Shown one piece after another: positions 23,648 through 32,877 of a stretch of 64,000 bases of DNA. Under the pieces are notes generated by a model. That model worked only from the letters and a program-made list of their open reading frames with translations, searched no databases and was not told where the DNA came from. The translations under genes were made by a program, and so were the position numbers. Position 1 is the first letter of the stretch; every line of letters starts with the position of its first letter. Source of the stretch: JAGNRR01 sp964389575 (lineage in GTDB: Bacteria; Bacteroidota; Bacteroidia; Chitinophagales; Chitinophagaceae); the NCBI GenBank assembly GCA_964389575.1, contig CAYMFF010000004.1, positions 9,547 through 73,546 on the forward strand, read 5' to 3'.

Positions 23648-24865
23648 GTGAGAGGAAATCTGGTCGGTACCATATTGATTATTTTAATCATAGGGTTCGT
23701 GCAAAACGCACGCGCTCAGGTTTCTGCAATTGGCGATGAGAAGAAAAAAGGTAAGAAAACAGTAACCGTTATAAAAATTACGGACACTACTTTAATACCT
23801 AAAGGAGCTAAAATTGTTCGAGCGCCGAAAAAGCAAAAACAAATTGACAGCTCACGTTTTATTAAGAAAAAATATAAAATTAAAGATGAACGTGTACGTA
23901 CTAAACGTGTATCGTTTGTAAAAGTGAATCCTTCTGTTTATGGCAAACAAACCGACTACATCGTAAAGTATGTTGCTAATTATCACAAGAATCATGGCAA
24001 GCGACTGACAAGAATCAAGAGACAACATCGTTCGCATTTTTCATTTATAGAAAATGTCTTTAGAAAATACAAAGTTCCTAAAGAGCTAAAAGCGCTGGCT
24101 GTTATAGAAAGTGCTATGAATTTTAAAGCGCTGTCTCCTGTTGGTGCTAGAGGTCCTTGGCAATTTATGCCAGAGACAGGTAGACTGCTAGGTTTACGAG
24201 TTGATAGCCGTGTAGATGAGCGTGTTGACTTTTACAAAAGCACCAAGGCTGCAGCAAAATATCTTCGTAGAATAAATAGAATGTTTAAGGGCGATTGGCT
24301 ATTAACTGTTGCGGGTTATAATTGGGGTCCTGGAAATATCACGAAAGCGTTGAATAGATCCAAGGGTAAAACTTTTTGGGATATTAAAAATAAACTGCCT
24401 CGTGAAACGAGAAATCATGTAATGGCTTTTATAGCGACATCTACTTATTTAGACCGAAATTCTAATGCCTTATCATTGGGCCGAGCACCCGGAGGTATTC
24501 AAGCTCCCAGACCCAATTTTGGCTCTTTTGCATCTGCCTATGATGAAATTCCAACCTTAGAAAATAACTCCATGAAGTTCAAAGAAGGTCAACCCAAAAT
24601 TGCGCCTGCCGAGCTTGATAATATTGCAATTCTAAAAGTGAAAGGGGCATATAACCTGGGCGTAATTTGCAAGCATATTTCATTTGACCAAACCACCTTG
24701 ACTAGATGGAACCCAACCTTTGATACTGAAATACTAACAGCTGAGAAACCAATTTATTTGCGAATTCCAGCCGATAAGTTAGAGTTGTTTATTTTGAAGA
24801 AAAATAAAATCGTTCGCGATTCTCGCCTATATATCGATAAGAATATTGCACCTAAGAAGCAATAA
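23648..24865 (+). CDS. Lytic transglycosylase, MltD-like, with LysM-type C terminus
   Basis: A 405-residue exported muramidase. The signal peptide is VGTILIILIIGFVQNARAQ. The SLT catalytic domain is at about 125-260, with the catalytic glutamate in LAVIESAMNFKALSPVGARG, then PWQFMPETGRLLGL and VAGYNWGPGNI. The C terminus (LKVKGAYNLGVICKHISFD to the end) is consistent with a LysM peptidoglycan-binding module. The enzyme cleaves glycan strands between MurNAc and GlcNAc with a 1,6-anhydro product. The start is a GTG at 23648, placed so the signal peptide is complete. A basic, lysine-rich linker lies at 30-110. truA follows 5 bases after its stop. Confidence 0.92.
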   Translation: MRGNLVGTILIILIIGFVQNARAQVSAIGDEKKKGKKTVTVIKITDTTLIPKGAKIVRAPKKQKQIDSSRFIKKKYKIKDERVRTKRVSFVKVNPSVYGKQTDYIVKYVANYHKNHGKRLTRIKRQHRSHFSFIENVFRKYKVPKELKALAVIESAMNFKALSPVGARGPWQFMPETGRLLGLRVDSRVDERVDFYKSTKAAAKYLRRINRMFKGDWLLTVAGYNWGPGNITKALNRSKGKTFWDIKNKLPRETRNHVMAFIATSTYLDRNSNALSLGRAPGGIQAPRPNFGSFASAYDEIPTLENNSMKFKEGQPKIAPAELDNIAILKVKGAYNLGVICKHISFDQTTLTRWNPTFDTEILTAEKPIYLRIPADKLELFILKKNKIVRDSRLYIDKNIAPKKQ

Positions 24866-24870
24866 ATCCA

Positions 24871-25614
24871 ATGCCACGTTATTTTATTGAATTAGCTTAT
24901 CATGGAAAAAACTTTGCTGGTTTTCAACGCCAACCAAATGCTGAGACAGTACAAGGAAGTGTAGAAAAAGCACTTAGTACTATTCTTCGAGCACCTATTG
25001 AAACCACCACAAGTAGCCGAACCGACGCAGGTGTTCACGCTTTACAGAACTTTCTCCATTTTGACTTTGACTATGAATTGCCTAACACATTAGCTTATAA
25101 TGCCAACGCAATTCTACACCGAGACATCGTGATTATCGCTATGCACAAAGTAAACGACAAGGCACACTCTCGTTTTGATGCTATGGCCCGAACCTATGAA
25201 TATATTATTTATCAAAATAAAAATCCCTTCTTAAAGGAAATAGCCTACTTCTACCCTTTTCCCTTAGATATAGAAATTCTGCAGAAAAGTGCATTACAGT
25301 TTAAAGAGAACACTAATTTTCAAAGCTTTTGCAAAAGACATGTTGAAGTCCGTCATTACGAATGTAACTTACTTAAGATTGAATGGGCTGAAGAAGCTGA
25401 CCATTTAAAATTCACAGTAAAAGGAAATCGGTTTTTGAGAGGAATGGTTCGCGCATTAGTTGGAACTAGTTTGCAAATGGCTAGAGGAAAAATAGAACTA
25501 AACGATTTACAATCCATCATAGCATCTAATGATTGCCGTCGAGCTGATTTCAGTGCTGATGCCAAGGGTTTAAAATTGGTAGCAGTAGAATACCCCAAAG
25601 AAATATTTATTTAA
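24871..25614 (+). CDS. truA: tRNA pseudouridine(38-40) synthase TruA
   Basis: A 247-residue pseudouridine synthase. The catalytic aspartate lies in SSRTDAGVHAL (about residues 49-59), with the start motif YFIELAYHGKNFAGFQRQP and the C-terminal RFLRGMVRALVGT that closes the active site. It modifies uridines 38-40 in the anticodon stem of many tRNAs. Length and motifs are standard. It is the last gene of a run with tatA and the transglycosylase, and lies tail to tail with map across 28 bases. Confidence 0.96.
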   Translation: MPRYFIELAYHGKNFAGFQRQPNAETVQGSVEKALSTILRAPIETTTSSRTDAGVHALQNFLHFDFDYELPNTLAYNANAILHRDIVIIAMHKVNDKAHSRFDAMARTYEYIIYQNKNPFLKEIAYFYPFPLDIEILQKSALQFKENTNFQSFCKRHVEVRHYECNLLKIEWAEEADHLKFTVKGNRFLRGMVRALVGTSLQMARGKIELNDLQSIIASNDCRRADFSADAKGLKLVAVEYPKEIFI

Positions 25615-25642
25615 TAAATCGGTAAAAGAGCTTCTATAAAAA

Positions 25643-26482
25643 TCAAACCGATTGAGTAGGTGCGGCTACTAAACAGAGTTTATTATATGAATCATTTAAA
25701 TTCGGATTATCTTTCTCTGATTTTTCTATTGGCACAAAAGAAGATAGAATATCCGCCTGCCCTTTTCTAACAGCAACCGAATGTTCATAATGAGCGGCAT
25801 ATGAGCCATCTTTAGTCCGTATCGTCCAACCATCTTCTTCACAGAAAATAGAACGATCTCCTAAAGTAATCATTGGTTCTATGGCAATCGTTAAACCGTT
25901 TTGTAATTTAACTCCCTGCCCTCTTTTCCCATAATTGGGCACTTCAGGTTCTTCATGCAACAGCTTTCCTACTCCATGACCAGTAAGTTCGCGCACAACT
26001 CCATAACCATATTTTTTGTCCGTAGCGTTTTGAACCGCAAAAGCAATGTCACCGATTCGTTTACCAACCACCGCTTGTTCTATGCCCAGATAAAGCGAAT
26101 CTTTTGTTCGAGCTAATAACTCTAAGGTTTCTTGTTTTTGCTCTCCCACTGCATACGTATAGGCACTATCACCTACAAAACCATTCAACACAGTTCCGAT
26201 ATCTACACTTATAATATCACCATCTTGTAATTCATAATCAGAAGGAAACCCATGAACTACAGCATCATTGATACTCATGCAACACCCTGCCGGAAAATCA
26301 TTATAACCTTTAAAGGCCGGTGTGGCTTTATGATCATAAATAAATGTTTCGGCCAATTCGTTTAAAAAATTACTAGTTACACCAGCTTTAATTTCTTTGG
26401 CCAAATGTGCGTGTGTATTAGCCACTAACATATTGGCGGCGCGCAACAATTCTACTTCTTCGTCTGTTTTGTAATAGATCAT
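25643..26482 (-). CDS. map: Methionine aminopeptidase, type I
   Basis: A 279-residue metalloprotease. The metal ligands are all present: the two aspartates in ISVDIGTVLNGFVGDSAYT, histidine in ELTGHGVGKLLHEEPEVPN, and glutamates in AIEPMITLG and HYEHSVAV. Residues before (FPAGCCMSINDAVVHGFP) hold the substrate-side histidine. It removes the initiator methionine from new proteins. The C terminus (about 25 residues, IEKSEKDNPN onward) is longer than in E. coli Map. It has its own -7 box. Confidence 0.96.
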   Translation of the reverse strand: MIYYKTDEEVELLRAANMLVANTHAHLAKEIKAGVTSNFLNELAETFIYDHKATPAFKGYNDFPAGCCMSINDAVVHGFPSDYELQDGDIISVDIGTVLNGFVGDSAYTYAVGEQKQETLELLARTKDSLYLGIEQAVVGKRIGDIAFAVQNATDKKYGYGVVRELTGHGVGKLLHEEPEVPNYGKRGQGVKLQNGLTIAIEPMITLGDRSIFCEEDGWTIRTKDGSYAAHYEHSVAVRKGQADILSSFVPIEKSEKDNPNLNDSYNKLCLVAAPTQSV

Positions 26483-26492
26483 TTGAGTTGGG

Positions 26493-26500
26493 CAAAGTTA
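26493..26500 (-). promoter_or_regulatory. -7 promoter box of map (TAACTTTG)
   Basis: Exact TAnnTTTG box on the minus strand, 10 bases before the map ATG at 26482. Confidence 0.6.
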
Positions 26501-26572
26501 TTTAAATTGAATGAATTCCCAGTTTTGAATATCAAGTTTTGATAATAATATTCGTACGTTTTAGTCTAATAT

Positions 26573-27838
26573 TTAAATACTTAGAATTATTCCTGCAATG
26601 GCCGCCGACATATATGAAGCCAAGGTTCCGGCGAACATGGCTTTTAAACCTATACTCGCAATATCTTTTCTTCGCTCTGGACATAAGGCAGAAATTCCTC
26701 CGATTTGAATGCCTACAGAAGCAAAATTAGCAAATCCACAAAGCGCAAAACTGGCGATGTATTTGGATTTATCCGAAAGAACTCCGTCAGCCATCATTTG
26801 TTTCATATCCAAATAGGCCACAAATTCATTAATAGAAAGTTTGGTTCCCATTAACTGGCCAACTGACGCTAAATCTTGAGAAGGTACACCTAATAACCAT
26901 GCTATTGGATAAAAAATCCAACCAAAAATTGTTCTTAATTCAATCGTTGGATCAACGGGGATATAGGACAAGCCAGCATCAATCAAAGCAATCAGCGCTA
27001 TAAAACCAATAAGCATGGCGAATACATTTAATGATATTTTCATACCGTCAGAAGCTCCGTGCGTAATAGCATCTATGGCACTATCGTATTGACTTTTAGT
27101 ACTGATTTTAACTTCACCCATGGTTTGAGATTTTTCAGTCTCTGGAAACAATATTTTGGCAATGACTAATGCTCCAGGTGCCGCCATTAAACTCGCAGTT
27201 AGTAAAAACTTCATTTCGATACCAAATGAGGCATAAATAGCCATCACCGAGCCAGAAATACAGGCAAAACTACCGGCCATACTTGCCATAATTTCGCTTC
27301 GTGTCATATTCTTAATAAAAGGCTGAATCATTACTTGTGCTTCTACTTGACCCACAAATGCGCTACCAACATTACTCAAACTTTCGACTCCTGAAACTTT
27401 AAGAATTCGATTCATCCATTTTGCCAAAAAACCTACAATTCGCTGCATGATGCCAAAATGATAAAGCAACGCCACTAATATGCAGATAATAATAATAGTA
27501 GCCAATACATTAAAACCAAAGATAAATGGACGAGCAGAAGAATCCATTTGTTCTCCAGCGCGATACGCCATAGGTCCATCACTACCATTAACTAATAATC
27601 CACCATAAACAAATGAGGCACCTTTAAATGCGGCAGCATCGATTTTTTCAACGACTTTACCAATTAACTCAAAAAACGTTTTTATGACTGGCACTTTCAG
27701 AATGAGCATACCGATTAAAACCTGCAAGCCCAGTCCTCTAAAAACAAGTTTGCGACTAATATGCTTACGATTATTGCTAAAGAGCCAAGCAATACCTAAA
27801 ATGAATATGATTCCTAGAACTCCTTGAAATTTTTCCAT
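26573..27838 (-). CDS. Concentrative nucleoside transporter (NupC/CNT family)
   Basis: A 421-residue membrane protein of the CNT family, with an N-terminal hydrophobic segment, a gate domain (YGGLLVNGSDGPMAYRAGEQMD) and the conserved core LSNVGSAFVGQVEAQVMIQPFI (about 152-175), followed by AGSFACISGSVMAIYASFG and AGALVIAKILFPET-like segments. The C-terminal transport domain ends in AGTLASYMSAAIAGIIL. It imports nucleosides with a sodium or proton gradient. The family's QVEA motif, which contacts nucleoside and sodium, is intact. Divergent from mazG; the gap holds no clear consensus promoter. Confidence 0.93.
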   Translation of the reverse strand: MEKFQGVLGIIFILGIAWLFSNNRKHISRKLVFRGLGLQVLIGMLILKVPVIKTFFELIGKVVEKIDAAAFKGASFVYGGLLVNGSDGPMAYRAGEQMDSSARPFIFGFNVLATIIIICILVALLYHFGIMQRIVGFLAKWMNRILKVSGVESLSNVGSAFVGQVEAQVMIQPFIKNMTRSEIMASMAGSFACISGSVMAIYASFGIEMKFLLTASLMAAPGALVIAKILFPETEKSQTMGEVKISTKSQYDSAIDAITHGASDGMKISLNVFAMLIGFIALIALIDAGLSYIPVDPTIELRTIFGWIFYPIAWLLGVPSQDLASVGQLMGTKLSINEFVAYLDMKQMMADGVLSDKSKYIASFALCGFANFASVGIQIGGISALCPERRKDIASIGLKAMFAGTLASYMSAAIAGIILSI

Positions 27839-27931
27839 AATTAAGAAAGGTGAATATAGTGATAGTCAGTGGAATATAAAATGATAATTATGGACATAAG
27901 TTCTGATACATTATTTGTAGATTTATACTTT

Positions 27932-28702
27932 ATGAACGAATATTATTCTGGATCTTACGAGCGATTGGAAAACATAATGCGCGAGCTAAGAAGTAATTGT
28001 CCGTGGGATAAAAAACAAACGATTCATTCATTACGAAAATTGACCATTGAGGAAACTTATGAATTGGTTGACGCAATTGATAAAGAAGATTGGCAAGGAA
28101 TTAAAGAAGAGCTAGGCGACTTACTACTCCACTTAATTTTTTATACTAGAATCGCTGAAGAGCAAAAAGTATTTACACGAGAAGAATTGATACAAACCAT
28201 TTGCAAAAAATTAGTTTCTCGTCATCCCCATATTTATGACTCTACCAAAGTTGAGAATGAAGAAGAAGTAAAACAAAATTGGGAAAACCTAAAACTAAAG
28301 GAAGGCAAAAAAGGAGTTCTGAGTGGCGTCCCACAATCATTACCGGCTATTATCAAATCGCTTAGAATTCAAGAAAAAGCAAAACAGGTAGGTTTTGAAT
28401 GGGAAAAAGCTTCACAAGTAAAAGAGAAGATTGACGAAGAGTGGCAGGAATTAGAAGAAGCTTTATCATCGAAAGATCAGTTAGCGGCAGAGTTAGAATT
28501 TGGCGATGTATTGTTTTCTATGATAAACTATGCCCGATTTTTAGATATTGACCCTGAGGCTGCTTTAGAAAAAACAAACCAAAAATTCATTAATCGGTTT
28601 AATAAAATGGAAAAAACGGCATTGAAATCAGCGATCTCATTAAAAGATCTTTCCTTGCAAGAGTTAGATGCCATATGGAACGATGTAAAACAATATGACT
28701 AG
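27932..28702 (+). CDS. mazG: Nucleoside triphosphate pyrophosphohydrolase MazG
   Basis: A tandem MazG-fold enzyme of about 256 residues. The first domain has LRSNCPWDKKQTIHSLRKLTIEETYELVDAI and EELGDLLLHLIFYTRIAEE, with the paired EE..E..D magnesium ligands. The second domain repeats this (EEWQELEEAL, ELEFGDVLFSMINYARFLDIDPE). It hydrolyses nucleoside triphosphates to monophosphates, cleansing abnormal nucleotides. The open frame goes back to a GTG at 27869, but family members start close to the ERL..IM.ELR helix, so I chose the ATG at 27932. The 3' end overlaps the histidine kinase by 8 bases, so the two are probably coupled. Confidence 0.92.
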   Translation: MNEYYSGSYERLENIMRELRSNCPWDKKQTIHSLRKLTIEETYELVDAIDKEDWQGIKEELGDLLLHLIFYTRIAEEQKVFTREELIQTICKKLVSRHPHIYDSTKVENEEEVKQNWENLKLKEGKKGVLSGVPQSLPAIIKSLRIQEKAKQVGFEWEKASQVKEKIDEEWQELEEALSSKDQLAAELEFGDVLFSMINYARFLDIDPEAALEKTNQKFINRFNKMEKTALKSAISLKDLSLQELDAIWNDVKQYD

Positions 28703-31700
28703 TATCAGAAAAAATACCGGTCGTACATTTAGGTTCCCTTTTGATATAGATCGTAGGGTATTTTTATTACTTTCTGCATTTTTTTTCATCCTCTCTATTA
28801 AGCCAATAAATAATTTTCTATTTCCAAGATTATCTACAGAGTCACTGGCAAAAAAAATTGACAAATCGTTTCAGAAAGAATATGAACAGTACACTAGAAC
28901 TGTTGACCAACTTACTGATGAAGATTTATATTTTGATGAAATTTCAACTGAAAAACTGGAAGAATTAAAAGAAAACAATTGGTCTTATACAATTGTCCAA
29001 AAAGACTCATTACTTTTTTGGAGTAAGCCGATCAACCTAAATAAAAATTCATTTGACATTAGGCCAGACTCCTTATACACCTATGAAAAAGAAGGTGAGG
29101 TTGGAATAATGATACGAAAAGACAAAACCATTGGAAAAAGTAATTTTAAAGTCATTGGTCGATTCCCTTTATATTTTAATTACCCGATAGAGAATGAATA
29201 TCTTCAATCTAATTTTACTTTCTTACGTACTAAAAAACAAGAACAAGAAGACTATGGTTATAAATTAAAAGTAATAACCCAATCAGCAAATAGCCTTGAA
29301 GGAGCAGTGACTATTAATGGATCCAAAAGATTCACGTTAAAAGAAAAAACTAGTTTTTTAGATATTACGGATAAAAATTTCTGGAATTTCTTTTTAGCGG
29401 CTATCCCATTTATCCTTTTTGGTGTTTCAATTCATACCTACTTCAAAGTAGTGGTAAAAGATAATCCTCTCTTATACTTCACTCTTCTATTACTGACAGT
29501 AATTGGCATCCGAATGACAGGATACTTTTTTGGTTTTCCTGATGATTTTTCTGAATTCTACCTTTTCAATCCCAAACTGTACTCGGCAGGATATGTAAAT
29601 ATTTCTTTGGGCGATGTTTTTATTAATGCAAGTCTTGTTTTTTGGATATTATTCTTTTTCATAATGAATGTGCAGAATAAGATATTTTCAATTAAGACTA
29701 AATTCTTAAAAATCCTATTTGTACTGATCTTATCCCATGTTTTATTTGCTACAGCCTATCTTTCTTTATTTACCTTTAGAAGTTTAATTTATGATGGTCT
29801 TCTAAATTTTGACACAACCAATTATCACCAACTTAATTCGGAAACTATAATTGGGCTTGGTGCATTAATTGTCATTTTCATGAATTACCTCTTGACCACC
29901 ATTATTTTTAACCGATATTACGAACGATATTTTACAGGTAACTTCCTAAAATACATAATCCCGTTAGCCGGTTTTCTTCTTTCATTTTTAGCAAATGAAA
30001 ACAACTTAAGTAATTATATTTTGATAACCGCAATTTGGACAAGTCTAACCTTATTCTTTTTGAGCACTAAATTTTTAAACACCAAATTTGACTTCAATTC
30101 ATACAAACTAATTTATTGGCTTATCTTTTTATCGGCAAGCTGTGTGCTAATCATACATCATTTTGATGTTCAAAAAGAAGTATCGTTGCGACAAGACTTT
30201 GCAAAAAACTTAATCCATTTTGAAAATAAAAATACTGAGAGCAACCTGATAGCGTTGGGCAAATATCTTAAACAAGATTCTTCAAAACTAACTAACTACA
30301 GCAGTGATGAGCTTTTGGCCTATATCAGCCAGCACCATTTATCTAAATTTGAATCTATCTACGAAACAAATCTCTCATTATATAATTCTAGTGATGCCAT
30401 ATTATTGACGTTACGGCCAGAATTAAAAGGAAGAGTTCTTAACCAAGCACAACCTTTTATTAAACGATTAGACCAGTTTGGTAAAGAAGAGTATCTACTT
30501 TCCTATACCATAGGCGAAAAGACTCTCCTGCTATCATTATTGCCATCGTACACCTTTGCAGAAAACTCAAGTCCTTTTCTTTCTGAATTAAAGCTAAATG
30601 AAAAGAGTGCAACACAGAAATATCAATTTGCATATTATTTTAATGACACATTATTGCGTCAATCAGGAATAGACAACTTCCCAATTTCATTACCTCAACA
30701 TGCCAAATTAAAAAATGGGAAAATAAGTGCATTAGGTGCTAAATTCAGTGAAGTAATAGCCCATAGCTCTTCAGAAGAGGACAAGAAGTCGGTTATTATT
30801 CGTAAGAAAAACAATGCCGCTTATCGTATCAGCACCACCTATGCTTACGTTTTCACAAGCATCTTCATTTTAATGACCCTTTACATTTTAGGGAACATTA
30901 TTGCACGGTCTAACTTACGACGTAAACGTTTTATTAATCTATTAGGGCTTACATTAAGAATGAGAATCCATTTATCCATTCTTCTAGTCGAACTTATCTC
31001 TTTAGCTATTATTGGTTTCGTTACCATTTACATTTTTACAAATCGTGAAAAAAATGAAGCGAATAATAAAGCCGCAAATATCTCCTCTGAAATAAAAAAA
31101 ACTATCGAACTTGGTGAAAGAACCAATCAATTCAATCTAAGTGATGATAAAAATACAGATTGGAATCAATTTAAATCCACCATCAGTCCTTATTTAGATA
31201 AGCATAAAGTGGGATTAAATCTTTATAATATGTCAGGCGAAAGAATATTCACAACAGTTTCGCATAAAATCAGCAATATTTTTCCAAGCCTAATTAGTCC
31301 TACAGCGTTCTCTGAACTAAAAATCAAAAAAAATATTTCTAAACTACAGCAAGAGAGCATAGGAGGTTTAGATTATTATACTATTTACTCTAATCTTATG
31401 AAATCAGATGGCTCCATTAATGGAATATTAGAAATACCAAATTTCTCTTCTAGGCAAATAATAAGAAAAAGTAATTCGAACATAATTACCATGCTTATCA
31501 ATATATATGCCTTCGTGTTTCTGTTGTCATCGCTATTTGCATTTTATATAACCAAACGACTCACTTCTTCATTTTCAAAGATTATTAGTCAATTCTCAAA
31601 AATTAATTTGACGGAGACGAATCAGCCGCTTGATTGGCCCTATAGTGATGAAATTGGCCTATTGATAAAAGAATATAATAGAACACTAGTCAAATTAGAA

Positions 31701-32414
31701 AACAGTACGGCACTACTCGCAAAATCCGAAAGAGAATTTGCTTGGCGAGAAATGGCAAGGCAAATTGCTCATGAAATAAAAAACCCCCTAACACCAATGA
31801 GCCTTTCACTACAATCATTACAAGCGGCCATTAAACGCGAAGACCCCAATGTTCCTGCTCTTACAGAAAAAATGACCAATACTGTTTTAGAACAAATTAA
31901 TGTTCTTACTAGAATTGCTTCTAATTTCTCTGAATTTGCCACCATGACGGACATTGATGCTAAAAAAGAATCTCTTATTGATATCCTAGAGTCTACAACA
32001 GGAATTTACTCGGATAGCGATGAGTTTGAGTTTCTTTTTGTGTTCCCAAAATTTGATGTTTACGTAAATATTGACAAAGTCAAAATCATAAGAGTCTTAA
32101 CCAATATTATTCAAAATGCCCTTCAAGCTATACCCAACGACCGTGTAGGGCAAATTATTTTAATGGCTACTAAGCAACCCGATAATTTTATTGATATTAC
32201 CATTAAAGACAATGGGGAAGGCATACCACCCGACTTAGTCGATAAGATTTTTGAGCCCAATTTCACAACTAAGTCATCAGGATCAGGTCTTGGTCTTGCC
32301 ATGTGTAAAGACATTCTTACAAAAACTGGCGGAACCATTTATTTTGAAACAGAAGAAGGCGAAGGAACAAGCTTCCATATTCTACTTCCCATATTTATTG
32401 AAGAAGAGATTTAA
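28695..32414 (+). CDS. Large membrane sensor histidine kinase, NtrY-like core
   Basis: A 1239-residue sensor. The first helix at about 25-45 is followed by a periplasmic domain (about 50-215), then a block of seven or eight helices (about 230-480), a second soluble sensor region (about 485-700), further helices (near 710 and 760), another periplasmic loop, a last helix near 930 and a HAMP-like KRLTSSFSKI segment. The kinase core has the H-box RQIAHEIKNPLTP (H1026), N-box NIIQNALQAI, and ATP-lid DNGEGIPPDLVDKIFEPNFTTKSSGSGLGLAM. This core resembles NtrY. No response regulator gene is adjacent. It overlaps mazG by 8 bases and EVE by 4 (TTAA). Confidence 0.9.
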   Translation: MTSIRKNTGRTFRFPFDIDRRVFLLLSAFFFILSIKPINNFLFPRLSTESLAKKIDKSFQKEYEQYTRTVDQLTDEDLYFDEISTEKLEELKENNWSYTIVQKDSLLFWSKPINLNKNSFDIRPDSLYTYEKEGEVGIMIRKDKTIGKSNFKVIGRFPLYFNYPIENEYLQSNFTFLRTKKQEQEDYGYKLKVITQSANSLEGAVTINGSKRFTLKEKTSFLDITDKNFWNFFLAAIPFILFGVSIHTYFKVVVKDNPLLYFTLLLLTVIGIRMTGYFFGFPDDFSEFYLFNPKLYSAGYVNISLGDVFINASLVFWILFFFIMNVQNKIFSIKTKFLKILFVLILSHVLFATAYLSLFTFRSLIYDGLLNFDTTNYHQLNSETIIGLGALIVIFMNYLLTTIIFNRYYERYFTGNFLKYIIPLAGFLLSFLANENNLSNYILITAIWTSLTLFFLSTKFLNTKFDFNSYKLIYWLIFLSASCVLIIHHFDVQKEVSLRQDFAKNLIHFENKNTESNLIALGKYLKQDSSKLTNYSSDELLAYISQHHLSKFESIYETNLSLYNSSDAILLTLRPELKGRVLNQAQPFIKRLDQFGKEEYLLSYTIGEKTLLLSLLPSYTFAENSSPFLSELKLNEKSATQKYQFAYYFNDTLLRQSGIDNFPISLPQHAKLKNGKISALGAKFSEVIAHSSSEEDKKSVIIRKKNNAAYRISTTYAYVFTSIFILMTLYILGNIIARSNLRRKRFINLLGLTLRMRIHLSILLVELISLAIIGFVTIYIFTNREKNEANNKAANISSEIKKTIELGERTNQFNLSDDKNTDWNQFKSTISPYLDKHKVGLNLYNMSGERIFTTVSHKISNIFPSLISPTAFSELKIKKNISKLQQESIGGLDYYTIYSNLMKSDGSINGILEIPNFSSRQIIRKSNSNIITMLINIYAFVFLLSSLFAFYITKRLTSSFSKIISQFSKINLTETNQPLDWPYSDEIGLLIKEYNRTLVKLENSTALLAKSEREFAWREMARQIAHEIKNPLTPMSLSLQSLQAAIKREDPNVPALTEKMTNTVLEQINVLTRIASNFSEFATMTDIDAKKESLIDILESTTGIYSDSDEFEFLFVFPKFDVYVNIDKVKIIRVLTNIIQNALQAIPNDRVGQIILMATKQPDNFIDITIKDNGEGIPPDLVDKIFEPNFTTKSSGSGLGLAMCKDILTKTGGTIYFETEEGEGTSFHILLPIFIEEEI

Positions 32415-32824
32415 AGCTTTGTCTCACCCATTTTCATAACCAAATCAAACTCCTTTTTCTTGACCTTGCCTACTGATAATCTCATAAGTCTTACTAAGTC
32501 CATGTCTGCTAGTTTAGGTTCTGCTTTAATTGCCTTGAGAGTAACCGGGTTCTTCATTGCTTTTTTGGGCTTGATGTCAACTGCAACCCATCGGTCATCA
32601 TCAGTCGTTGGATCTTGATAATGCTCCTTTACAATCTCCACTACTCCAACTATTTCAAGACCTTCATTGGAGTGATAAAAGAATGCTAAATCCCCTTTTT
32701 TCATTTCTTTCATATTGTTCCGCGCTGCGTAATTACGTACTCCATCCCAAAATGTTTTTTTATCTTTCTTTAAATTATCCCAACTGTATTTAAAGGGCTC
32801 AGATTTCATTAACCAATATTGCAT
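32411..32824 (-). CDS. EVE domain-containing protein
   Basis: A 137-residue single-domain EVE (PUA-like) protein. Characteristic segments are QYWLMKSEP at the start, WDGVRNYAARNNMKEMKKGDLAFFYHSNEGLEIVGVVEIV and DPTTDDDRWVAVDIKP. EVE domains bind modified bases in DNA or RNA; in bacteria their exact substrate is mostly unknown. The open frame reaches back to a TTG at 32833, but the family starts MxYWLxKSEP, so I chose the ATG at 32824. Its stop is interlocked with that of the histidine kinase. Confidence 0.92.
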   Translation of the reverse strand: MQYWLMKSEPFKYSWDNLKKDKKTFWDGVRNYAARNNMKEMKKGDLAFFYHSNEGLEIVGVVEIVKEHYQDPTTDDDRWVAVDIKPKKAMKNPVTLKAIKAEPKLADMDLVRLMRLSVGKVKKKEFDLVMKMGETKL

Positions 32825-32840
32825 GTCTTTCAATTTTTTT

Positions 32841-32848
32841 CAAATTTA
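32841..32848 (-). promoter_or_regulatory. -7 promoter box of the EVE gene (TAAATTTG)
   Basis: Exact TAnnTTTG box on the minus strand, 16 bases before the ATG at 32824. In the same gap a near match TATTTTTA (32865-32872, plus strand) may serve the divergent peptidase gene. Confidence 0.55.
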
Positions 32849-32877
32849 CAAAGTATTTTTCTCCTATTTTTACACAA

